From: DAOUEH01 sp034430515
GTDB taxonomy: Bacteria; Chloroflexota; Dehalococcoidia; Dehalococcoidales; RBG-16-60-22
Length of the DNA: 21,044 nucleotides
Direction of reading: 5' to 3'
Assembly (NCBI GenBank): GCA_034430515.1
Contig: DAOUEP010000021.1
Span: forward strand, 1-21,044
In this document: piece after piece, positions 14,670-21,044 of the stretch
Position numbering within the stretch: position 1 is the stretch's first letter
How the letters are laid out: each line of letters begins with the position of its first letter
The notes under the pieces: generated by a model
What the model saw: only the letters and a program-made list of their open reading frames with translations
Databases searched by the model: none
Told to the model about the DNA's origin: nothing
Position numbers and translations under genes: made by a program

Positions 14670-15679
14670 AAATCATCGTTGACGCCGCCGGGGGCGACTA
14701 CGCCCCCCACGAAACGGTCAAAGGGGCGCTCCAGGCCGTCCGGGACTATGGCGTGGAGATTATCCTGGTGGGGCGCCAGAGCGTCCTGCGCAAGCTGGCC
14801 GCCAAGGCCGAGACCGGAGCGGGCATCACCATCGTCGAGGCCAAGCAGGTGATTGATTTTGACGAGCACCCCCTGAAGGCGGTGCAGCGCAAGCCGCACT
14901 CCTCCATCGTCGTCGGCATGAACCTCCTCAAGGAGGGCGCCGGCGACGCCTTCGTCTCGGCGGGGAATACCGGCGCGGTGGTGGTGGCGGCGCTGCTGAC
15001 CCTGGGCAAGACCAACGGGGTCAGCCGCCCGGCCATCGGCTGCCTGCTGGACGTCATCACCAACTTCCCGGTGCTGCTGGTGGACGCCGGCGCCAACGCC
15101 GACTGCCGCCCCGAGCACCTGCTGGAGTTCGCCCGGCTGGGCGCGCTCTACAGCCGCCACCTCTTGAAAATTAACAAACCGCGCGTCAGCCTGCTCTGTA
15201 ACGGTCTTGAGGAAGGCAAGGGCAACCGCCTGGCCGTGGAGACCTACCCGCTCCTCAAGCAGGCTAAAGACCTGCACTTTACCGGCTATATCGAGGGGCA
15301 GGACATCACCAGAAAGAAGACCGACGTCGTCGTTACCGACGGCTTTACCGGTAATATCGTCCTCAAGACCATCGAAGGCTGCAACGATAACTTCCTGGCC
15401 TCGGTCAAGCAGATAGGACACGTATTTTCCAGCGCTTCGCGCCTGCGCGGGCACAACCTGCTCCGCGAAATCGGGCTGGACTCCTGGGCCCAGAAGCTGG
15501 ACTACACCGAGTACGGCGGGGCCTGCCTGCTGGGCGTCAGCGGCAACGTCATCATCGCCCACGGGCGGAGCCAGGCCCGGGCCATCCGCAACGCCATCGG
15601 TCTGGCCAGGGAGACGGTGGAGCGCTGCATTATTGAAAGAATAAAGGAGGAAAAATATGAGCAAACCGGTGGAGATTGA
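14666..15679 (+). CDS. plsX: Phosphate acyltransferase PlsX
   Basis: PlsX makes acyl-phosphate from acyl-ACP, the first step of the PlsX/PlsY route to phospholipids, at the inner face of the membrane. The 337-residue length is normal. MKIIVDAAGGDYAPHETVKGA is the family N-terminus. HPLKAVQRKPHSSI, VSAGNTGAVVVAALLTLG (about 98-114), SLLCNGLEEGKGN and TDGFTGNIVLKT (224-235) are conserved blocks. Usual PlsX company (fabD, fabG, acpP, rpmF) is missing; it sits between an activase and thioredoxin. The ATG overlaps the activase stop (ATGA), and the end contains the ribosome binding site and first codons of trxA. Confidence 0.96.
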   Translation: MKIIVDAAGGDYAPHETVKGALQAVRDYGVEIILVGRQSVLRKLAAKAETGAGITIVEAKQVIDFDEHPLKAVQRKPHSSIVVGMNLLKEGAGDAFVSAGNTGAVVVAALLTLGKTNGVSRPAIGCLLDVITNFPVLLVDAGANADCRPEHLLEFARLGALYSRHLLKINKPRVSLLCNGLEEGKGNRLAVETYPLLKQAKDLHFTGYIEGQDITRKKTDVVVTDGFTGNIVLKTIEGCNDNFLASVKQIGHVFSSASRLRGHNLLREIGLDSWAQKLDYTEYGGACLLGVSGNVIIAHGRSQARAIRNAIGLARETVERCIIERIKEEKYEQTGGD

Positions 15680-15980
15680 AGAAGCCAAATTCAAGGAAAA
15701 GGTGCTGGACGAAAAGACGCCGGTGCTGGTGGACTTCTGGGCGCCCTGGTGCGGCCCGTGCCGCATGGTGGCCCCCGTTGTCGAGGAGCTGGCCGAGGAG
15801 TACGACGGCAAGGTCAGCTTCGTCAAGGTCAACGTTGACAATAACCCCAGAATCGCCGGGCAGTACGGCGTGATGAGTATCCCCACCCTGATTCTCTTCA
15901 AGGCCGGCCAGCCGGTGGCCAACGTCGTCGGCTTTCGCCCCAAAGCCGAGCTCAAGAAGAGCCTGGACGCCGCCCTCTAG
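15657..15980 (+). CDS. trxA: Thioredoxin
   Basis: This 107-residue classical thioredoxin carries the redox motif WCGPC (Cys32, Cys35) and the cis-Pro loop SIPTLILF (Pro76), plus VDFWAPW and KVNVDNNP as typical strands. It reduces protein disulfides and is itself reduced by thioredoxin reductase, encoded 183 bases downstream. The ATG at 15657 lies 23 bases inside plsX in another frame, with GGAGG eight bases upstream, so translation is likely coupled to plsX. No signal peptide is seen, so it is cytoplasmic. Confidence 0.97.
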   Translation: MSKPVEIEEAKFKEKVLDEKTPVLVDFWAPWCGPCRMVAPVVEELAEEYDGKVSFVKVNVDNNPRIAGQYGVMSIPTLILFKAGQPVANVVGFRPKAELKKSLDAAL

Positions 15981-16008
15981 TTCGCTTTTTAATCCCCCTG
16001 GAGGAGCT

Positions 16009-16070
16009 TGAGGGGCGTAGCCCCTCATAAAAAATCTTTCCCCTTCCCCTGGGGGAAGGGGGATAAAGGG
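16009..16070. repeat. Two hairpins and G-rich repeats between trxA and trxB
   Basis: The 183-base gap holds an 8-bp perfect hairpin (TGAGGGGC and GCCCCTCA, 16009-16027, loop GTA) followed by A-rich sequence. A second strong hairpin (CCCCTTCCC and GGGAAGGGG, 16040-16061) and GGGGGATAAA-like repeats running to about 16088 follow. Neither hairpin has a clear T-run, so they are weak terminators at best. The make-up looks like a dispersed extragenic element. They could also protect the plsX-trxA mRNA 3' end. Confidence 0.5.
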
Positions 16071-16163
16071 GGATGGGGATAAAAAAACTGCGGGCTAAGC
16101 CGTGGATTTACCGAGGGCGGTTTGGGTGGGAATAGATAACTCCGAGGAGGGGAGGGGCCAAAC

Positions 16164-17084
16164 ATGAGCGAAACCAAAAAAGAACACGATGTCATCATCA
16201 TCGGCGGCGGGCCCGCCGGCCTAACCGCCGGTATTTATACCGCCCGGGCGCGCCTGGCCAGCCTCCTCATCGAGAAAGGCGCCATCGGCGGTCAAATCAT
16301 CAACTCGCTGGCCGTGGAGAACTATCCCGGCTTTGCCAATATCAGCGGCATCGACCTGACCCAGGCCATGTACCAGCAGGCCGCCGGCTTCGGCCTGGCC
16401 ACCGTCTACGCCGAGGTCACCGGCATCAAGCTCTCCGGCAGGAAAAAGGTTGTCAGCACCTCCGAAGGCCACTATACCGCCGGGGCGGTCATCATCGCCG
16501 GCGGCTCGGAGCGCCAGAAGCTGGGCATCCCCGGCGAGGCCGAGTTCACCGGCAAAGGCGTCTCCTACTGCGCCACCTGCGACGGCGCCTTCTTCCAGGA
16601 TAAGGAGGTGGCCGTGGTGGGGGGCGGCAACGCCGCCCTGACCGAAGCCCTGGAGCTTACCAAGTTCACCGCCAGGGTCACCGTTATCCACCGCCGCGAC
16701 GAGCTGCGCGCCACCAAAATCCTCCAGGAGAAGGCCATGGCCGAAAAGAAAATCGCCTTCCTCTGGGACAGCGTGCTTACGGCAATCACCGGCGATGACT
16801 TCGTGGCGGGCATCACCGTCAGCAACGTAAAGACGAAAAAGAAAACCGACCTGCCCGTGGCCGGGGTATTCATGGCCGTCGGCTTCAAGCCGAACACCGG
16901 CTACCTCCGGGGGGTCGTCGACCTGGACGAGCTGGGAACGATTGTCGTCAACGATAAAATGGAGACCAGCGTCCCCGGCATCTTCGCCGCCGGTGATATC
17001 CGCTCCGACTCGATACGCCAGGTGGTGGCCGCCACCGGCGACGGGGCCGTGGCCGCCGTCGCCGCCGAAAAATATCTGATCTAA
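16164..17084 (+). CDS. trxB: Thioredoxin reductase
   Basis: This flavoenzyme passes electrons from NADPH through FAD to thioredoxin. It has 306 residues. IIGGGPAGLTAGIY is the FAD-binding motif, SYCATCDG carries the redox pair (Cys136, Cys139), and VVGGGNAALTEAL is the second dinucleotide fold. HRRDELRA carries the Arg residues that usually select NADPH, and ETSVPGIFAAGDIR is the C-terminal FAD block. GGGNAA stands where GGGDSA is usual, a common variant. The ribosome binding site is AGGGG, eight bases before the ATG. It probably has its own promoter, but none with good boxes was found; the partner thioredoxin ends the preceding operon. Confidence 0.96.
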   Translation: MSETKKEHDVIIIGGGPAGLTAGIYTARARLASLLIEKGAIGGQIINSLAVENYPGFANISGIDLTQAMYQQAAGFGLATVYAEVTGIKLSGRKKVVSTSEGHYTAGAVIIAGGSERQKLGIPGEAEFTGKGVSYCATCDGAFFQDKEVAVVGGGNAALTEALELTKFTARVTVIHRRDELRATKILQEKAMAEKKIAFLWDSVLTAITGDDFVAGITVSNVKTKKKTDLPVAGVFMAVGFKPNTGYLRGVVDLDELGTIVVNDKMETSVPGIFAAGDIRSDSIRQVVAATGDGAVAAVAAEKYLI

Positions 17085-17122
17085 TAGCCCCAAAATATTT
17101 CCCCGCCAGTCTCCGCCGGGTA

Positions 17123-17153
17123 TTGACCCCGCTTCGTGGCGGTGGGTTATAAT
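17123..17153 (+). promoter_or_regulatory. Promoter for rplI-dnaB-dnaD-dnaC
   Basis: TTGACC (17123-17128) and a perfect TATAAT (17148-17153) lie 19 bases apart, slightly wider than optimal. The leader to the rplI GTG would be only about 20 bases. Confidence 0.65.
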
Positions 17154-17181
17154 GGGCAGTAATCACTAAAAGGAGTCGACT

Positions 17182-17895
17182 GTGAAGGTTATTTTTCTCG
17201 AAGACGTATCCGGCATCGCCCGGGCCGGGCAGACCCGGACGGTGGCCGATGGCTACGCCAGGAACTACCTCCTGCCGCGCCGGCTGGCCGTGGTGGCCGA
17301 TTCCAAGGCCTCGACGCAGCTGGAGGCGCAGTTACGCCGCATCACCAAGCGGCAGGCCCTGGAAGAAATCGAGCTCAAGGAGCTGGCCGAGAAGCTCACC
17401 GGCACCCGGGTCACCGTTAAGGCCAAGGTCGGCGAGAGCGATAAGCTCTACGGCTCGGTAACCGCCGCCACTATCGCCGCCGCCCTGGAGGGGCCCGCCG
17501 GGCGCGAGATTGACAAGCGCAAGATAGAAATTGCCGAACCCATCCGCCACCTGGGCACGCACGAGGTGACCATCCGCTTTCTCCACGACATCAGCGCCGC
17601 TATCGAGGTAGTCGTCGAGGCCGAGGAGACCGCCGCCAAACCCGAAAAGGACGAGAAGAAGGCCGAGGCGAAAGCCGCCGAGGAGACGACCGCGGCCGCG
17701 CCGGAAGAGGCCGTAGCCGAAGCACCGGTTGAGGAATCCGCTGCGGAAACTGTCGGCGCGGAAACTGCCGAAGCCCCGGCCGCGGAAAAGCCTGCCAAGA
17801 AGACAAAGACCAAGGCCAAGGCGGCCAAGAAGACCAAGAAGGCCGCCGCCAAGGCTGACAAGGAGACCGAAGCCAAGCCTGATAAGGAGGCCTAA
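17182..17895 (+). CDS. rplI: Ribosomal protein L9 with long charged C-terminal tail
   Basis: L9 binds 23S rRNA at the base of the L1 stalk and helps keep the reading frame. Residues 1-148 are a complete L9. The N-terminal domain has MKVIFLEDVSGIARAGQ and DGYARNYLLPRRLA, then comes the connecting helix (about 41-75), then the C-terminal domain with SDKLYGSVTAATIA. The total is 237 residues against about 150 in the family. The extra 89 residues are Ala/Glu-rich (150-200) and then Lys/Ala-rich (201-237) and look disordered. The start is GTG with AAAAGGAG six bases upstream. dnaB follows after three bases; rplI-dnaB is a common neighbour pair. Confidence 0.96.
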   Translation: MKVIFLEDVSGIARAGQTRTVADGYARNYLLPRRLAVVADSKASTQLEAQLRRITKRQALEEIELKELAEKLTGTRVTVKAKVGESDKLYGSVTAATIAAALEGPAGREIDKRKIEIAEPIRHLGTHEVTIRFLHDISAAIEVVVEAEETAAKPEKDEKKAEAKAAEETTAAAPEEAVAEAPVEESAAETVGAETAEAPAAEKPAKKTKTKAKAAKKTKKAAAKADKETEAKPDKEA

Positions 17896-17898
17896 GCG

Positions 17899-19275
17899 TT
17901 GAACGACGTCAGGCTGCCGCCCAGCGATAGCGACGCCGAGGAAGCCGTTATCGGCGCGCTGCTCATTGACGGCGCGTCCATCTTTCAGATTGCCGACTTC
18001 CTCCAGCCGGCCAATTTCTACGACGAGTCGAACCGCTGGCTCTACGAGGCCTGCCTGTCCCTCTACCAGCGCGACGAGGCCATCAACCAGGTCACCCTGG
18101 CCCAGGAGCTTTCCCGCCAGGGGCGGCTGGAGACCTGCGGCGGGGCCGCCCGCCTGAGCTACCTGATTTCCGTCTGTCCCACCTCGCTGGACATCGAGCA
18201 TTACGCCCGCATCGTCTACCGCCTCTCCATCATGCGGCAGATGATTAGCGCCGGCGACCGCATCGCCGCCATCGGCTACGAGTCCGGGCCGGACGTGGAG
18301 GACAGCCTGGCGCGGGCCGAGAGCGTGCTCTTCGGGCTGCGGCGCGGGCAGGCCGGCGGCGACCTGATGCACATCCGCCAGGTGCTGGACAAGTACTTTG
18401 AGGTGCCGCCGACCCCGACCGAGGACCGGCCGGAGCGCCTGCCCTACGTCCTCTCCGGCTTCCCCGGCCTGGACGAGTGGCTGGGGGGCCTCCAGCGCGC
18501 CGACCTGGTCATTATCGCCGGGCGGCCCAGCATGGGCAAGACCAGCCTGGCCCTCAACATCGCCCGCAACGCCGCCGTCGACCACCGCGCCTGCGTCGCC
18601 CTCTTCAGCCTGGAGATGGCCCGCGATTCGCTGGTGCAGCGCCTCCTCTCCTCTGAGTCCGGCGTCAATACACGCCGGGTGCGCTTCGGGCAGCACACCG
18701 AGGACGAGGAAAGGCGGGTCATGGAGGCCACCGGCATCCTCTCCGAGGCGCCCGTTTACGTCGACGACACGCCGATGCTCCGCATCGCCGAGATGCGCAG
18801 CAAGGCGCTCCGGCTCAACTACGAGCGCGGCATCGATATGGTCATTATCGACTACCTCCAGCTGATGCAGGGGGAGGGCCACCGGAACGAGAACCGCGTG
18901 CAGGAAATCAGCTACATCTCCCGCGCCCTCAAGGCCCTGGCCCGCGAGCTGGACGCCCCGGTGCTGGCGGTATCCCAGCTTTCCCGCGCCGTGGAGTGGC
19001 GCGCCTCCCACGAGCCGCAGCTCTCCGACCTCCGCGAGAGCGGCAGCATCGAGCAGGACGCCGACGTCGTCCTCTTTATCTACCGCGACGAGTATTATTT
19101 TAAAAACGAGGAAGACTGGCTGGCGGTGCACCCCGACCGGGAGTACCCCCGCGAGGAGGCCGACGTCATCATCGCCAAGCACCGCAACGGTCCCACCGGC
19201 CGCGTCAAGATGCGCTTCCGCCACACTCTGGCCAAGTTCGAGAGCCTAGGCAGCGTGGAGCCGACGATGCTATGA
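17899..19275 (+). CDS. dnaB: Replicative DNA helicase DnaB
   Basis: DnaB is the hexameric 5'-3' helicase at the replication fork. The 458-residue protein has the N-terminal primase-interacting domain (about 10-110, DAEEAVIGALLI), a linker, and a RecA-type motor with Walker A GRPSMGKT (208-215). Other motor features are SLEMARDSLVQRLL, MVIIDYLQLM (Walker B), QLSRAVEWR and DLRESGSIEQDADVVLFIYR, and the Arg-finger region near KHRNGPTGRV. The start is TTG, with AAGGAGG eight bases upstream inside the rplI end. No intein is present. The stop overlaps the DnaD-domain gene by four bases (ATGA), fitting a replication-restart/loader operon. Confidence 0.97.
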   Translation: MNDVRLPPSDSDAEEAVIGALLIDGASIFQIADFLQPANFYDESNRWLYEACLSLYQRDEAINQVTLAQELSRQGRLETCGGAARLSYLISVCPTSLDIEHYARIVYRLSIMRQMISAGDRIAAIGYESGPDVEDSLARAESVLFGLRRGQAGGDLMHIRQVLDKYFEVPPTPTEDRPERLPYVLSGFPGLDEWLGGLQRADLVIIAGRPSMGKTSLALNIARNAAVDHRACVALFSLEMARDSLVQRLLSSESGVNTRRVRFGQHTEDEERRVMEATGILSEAPVYVDDTPMLRIAEMRSKALRLNYERGIDMVIIDYLQLMQGEGHRNENRVQEISYISRALKALARELDAPVLAVSQLSRAVEWRASHEPQLSDLRESGSIEQDADVVLFIYRDEYYFKNEEDWLAVHPDREYPREEADVIIAKHRNGPTGRVKMRFRHTLAKFESLGSVEPTML

Positions 19276-19982
19276 AGCAATTTGATGGGTTCCCCGCCCG
19301 GATGGAGTTCACCGCCGTCCCCAATCTCTTCTTCAGCGCTTTGCTCCCCCACATCGACGACCTGGCCGAGCTGAAGACGACGCTGGCCGTCATGGCCGCC
19401 ATTTACCGCAAGAAAGGCTCGCCGCGCTACGTGAGCCGGAGCGAGCTTAAGGGCGACGCCGCCCTGATGCCGGGGCTTAAGGTCGCAGGTAAAAAGCCGG
19501 AAGAAATTTTAGAAACGTCCCTTAAGGCGGCGGTCGGTCGGGGCACGCTGCTGTGCCTGGAGCTGGCCGGGGAGGGTGGCGCCGAGGCTATCTACTTTGT
19601 CAATGATGCGCCGGGTAGGCAGGCAGTAGCCAAAATCGAGAGCGGCGAGCTTGAGATAAGCGGGCTGGAGCCGGTGCACCCGGCAGCCACCAGCGAAGCG
19701 CCGCCGGACGTCTTCACCCTCTACGAGGAGAACATCGGCCTGCTGACGCCGCTGGTAGCCGACGAGCTTAAACTGGCCGAAAAGGCCTATCCCGCCGCCT
19801 GGCTGCGCGACGCCATCAAAGAGGCCGTTTTACATAATAAGAGAAACATCAAATATATCGTGAAAATATTGGAGAACTGGTCGGCGGAAGGCCGGAGCGA
19901 TGGAACACATCAGCGAGATTCTCAAAAAGCAGACCCGGACAAGTACATCAAAGGCAAGTACGGACACATGGTCCGCCGCTGA
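19272..19982 (+). CDS. DnaD-domain primosomal protein
   Basis: This 236-residue protein has a winged-helix-like N-terminal half (about 10-115, including LKTTLAVMAAIYRKKG) and a DnaD C-terminal domain (about 149-203: YEENIGLLTPLVADELKL, then IKEAVLHNKRNIKYIVKILENW). A short conserved-looking end follows (DKYIKGKYGHMVRR). DnaD/DnaB-type proteins help bring the helicase loader to DNA in Firmicutes and phages. The position directly between dnaB and a DnaC-type loader supports the same role. It overlaps dnaB by four bases and the loader gene by 83 bases in another frame. A gene symbol is withheld because orthology with Bacillus dnaD cannot be shown here. Confidence 0.87.
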   Translation: MKQFDGFPARMEFTAVPNLFFSALLPHIDDLAELKTTLAVMAAIYRKKGSPRYVSRSELKGDAALMPGLKVAGKKPEEILETSLKAAVGRGTLLCLELAGEGGAEAIYFVNDAPGRQAVAKIESGELEISGLEPVHPAATSEAPPDVFTLYEENIGLLTPLVADELKLAEKAYPAAWLRDAIKEAVLHNKRNIKYIVKILENWSAEGRSDGTHQRDSQKADPDKYIKGKYGHMVRR

Positions 19983-21044
19983 GGCGGACGAGTCCCCGCC
20001 CGCCTCCCCGGAGTGCCCCGTCTGCCAGGGGGCCGGTATCGTGCACCCGCGCCTTGCCTCCGGCGAGCCGGACTACAGCCGGGCGGTGCCCTGCCGCTGT
20101 ACCAAAAAAGAGCCGAAGGGCGAGTGCCAGGAGCGGCTGAAACGCTACTCCAACCTGGGCTCGCTGGCGCGCTTCACCTTCGCCAACCTGGAGCCGCGCG
20201 GCCAGAGCGGCCACCCCCGCGCCCAGGAGCAGTTCCAGCGTGCCGCCGAGGCCGCCAGGGCCTTCGCCGCCGCGCCGAAGGGCTGGCTGGTGCTGGGCGG
20301 CCCCAGCGGCAGCGGCAAGACCCACCTGGCGGCGGCCATCGTCAACGAGAGCATCAGCCGGGGCAATCCCGCCCTTTACATCACCGCCCCCGACCTGCTC
20401 GACCGCCTGCGCGCCTCCTTCGGCACCGACAGCGAGACCCCCTACGACGAGTTCTTCGAGTCGGTGCGGGCGGCGCCCCTGCTCGTCCTCGACGACCTGG
20501 GGGCGCAGTCGGGCACGCCCTGGGCGCGCGAGAAGCTCGACCAGCTCTTGACCTCGCGCTTCAACAGCGAGCTGCCCACCGTCGTCGTCACCATCAAGCC
20601 GGTCGCAGACATGGAAGAGCGGCTGCGCACCCGCCTCACCGACCCGCGTCTGTCGCAGGTCTACGTCCTCGAAGAGGACAAGCCCACCCAGGACTACGCC
20701 TGGGGGCCGGAGTTCGCCCTGCAAAAGGGGATGACCTTTGCCAGCTTCGACCGGCGGCGCAACCTGCCCCCGGAGCAGCAGGAAAACCTGGACTGGGCGC
20801 TGGAGGCCGCCCTCGGTTTCGCCAAGAACCCGGAGGGCTGGCTGGTCTTCATGGGTTTCACCGGCAGCGGCAAGACCCACCTGGCGGCGGCCATCGTCAA
20901 CTACTGCTACGAGGCCGGCCAGCCCGCCCTCTTCGTGGTGGTGCCCGAGTTCCTCGACCACCTGCGCTCCACCTTCGGCCCGGAGAGCAAGGTCTCCTAC
21001 GACGAGCTTTTCGAGAGCGTCAAGACGGCGCCGCTGCTGGTGCT
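19900..21044 (+). CDS. DnaC/DnaI-type helicase loader with two AAA+ modules (3' partial)
   Basis: This is a DnaC-like ATPase expected to load the DnaB helicase encoded just upstream. The frame is open from ATG 19900 to the right edge (381 codons). Residues 39-67 form a zinc-type knuckle (CPVC ... CRC). The first AAA+ module has Walker A GPSGSGKT (134-141), Walker B LLVLDDLG (194-201) and a sensor/Arg region (TVVVTIKPVADMEERLRTRL). A second module begins at about residue 285 with MTFASFDRR, and its Walker A GFTGSGKT is at 319-326; the window ends just before its Walker B. Usual DnaC/DnaI proteins have one module. The start has GGAAGG eight bases upstream and lies 83 bases inside the DnaD gene. 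Confidence 0.9.
   Translation, partial: MEHISEILKKQTRTSTSKASTDTWSAAEADESPPASPECPVCQGAGIVHPRLASGEPDYSRAVPCRCTKKEPKGECQERLKRYSNLGSLARFTFANLEPRGQSGHPRAQEQFQRAAEAARAFAAAPKGWLVLGGPSGSGKTHLAAAIVNESISRGNPALYITAPDLLDRLRASFGTDSETPYDEFFESVRAAPLLVLDDLGAQSGTPWAREKLDQLLTSRFNSELPTVVVTIKPVADMEERLRTRLTDPRLSQVYVLEEDKPTQDYAWGPEFALQKGMTFASFDRRRNLPPEQQENLDWALEAALGFAKNPEGWLVFMGFTGSGKTHLAAAIVNYCYEAGQPALFVVVPEFLDHLRSTFGPESKVSYDELFESVKTAPLLV
20307..20346 (+). repeat. 40-bp direct repeat, copy 1 (first Walker A)
   Basis: This stretch is identical to 20862-20901, 555 bases (185 codons) downstream in the same frame. It covers the end of Walker A and the following THLAAAIVN helix, and it marks duplication or gene conversion between the two ATPase modules. 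Confidence 0.9.
20862..20901 (+). repeat. 40-bp direct repeat, copy 2 (second Walker A)
   Basis: This is the second identical copy of the 20307-20346 segment. Flanking sequence is clearly similar but diverged (GGCTGGCTGGT before; TACGACGAG...TTCGAG after), so the identity is local and stronger than the surroundings. Confidence 0.9.

Noticed and set aside
14369..15955. 528-codon open frame on the minus strand opposite plsX and trxA
   Set aside because: It lies opposite clear plsX and trxA genes and shows only compositional bias.
17332..19224. 630-codon open frame on the minus strand opposite rplI and dnaB
   Set aside because: It spans two well-supported genes and has no domain or ribosome binding site; it is a high-GC shadow.

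Overview
This is GC-rich, gene-dense bacterial DNA with 19 protein genes, many overlapping by 1-4 bases. No rRNA, tRNA, CRISPR array or transposase was recognised. The gene content suggests an anaerobic member of the Chloroflexota, most likely Dehalococcoidia-like. The basis is a group 1-type [NiFe] hydrogenase, a MetV-MetF pair of the Wood-Ljungdahl methyl branch, an orphan 2-hydroxyacyl-CoA dehydratase activase, and a DnaD/DnaC-type helicase-loading pair after rplI-dnaB. The lineage is inferred from gene content alone and is only moderately certain.

Left part, + strand (1-4046): the 3' part of the hydrogenase small subunit, the complete large subunit, metV and metF form one tightly packed operon that ends in a strong intrinsic terminator. 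The arrangement suggests, but does not prove, a link between H2 oxidation and methylene-tetrahydrofolate reduction. Next (4065-6760) come a short zinc-ribbon protein, a Crp/Fnr-family regulator and a heme catalase. The catalase has its own near-consensus promoter with a perfect palindrome inside the -35/-10 spacer, followed by a terminator.

Middle part, - strand (12356 down to 6759): a nusA-rnpM-infB-rbfA-truB operon is transcribed leftwards from a good sigma70-type promoter. A terminator-like hairpin lies in the nusA leader. rnpM appears to start at ATT. A small membrane protein with its own promoter follows truB. The 401-base gap between nusA and the next + strand gene also holds two inverted-repeat elements and a promoter.

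Right part, + strand: a translationally coupled set encodes an M20 amidohydrolase, a BadF-type activase, plsX and trxA (12631-15980). A repeat-rich spacer follows, then trxB (16164-17084). The last group is rplI, dnaB, a DnaD-domain gene and a DnaC-type ATPase that runs off the right edge (17182-21044). The ATPase carries two AAA+ modules in tandem that share a 40-base identical stretch.

The points most worth following up are the hydrogenase-MetVF operon, the tandem DnaC, the ATT start of rnpM, the nusA leader hairpin, and the catalase promoter palindrome next to a Crp-type gene.
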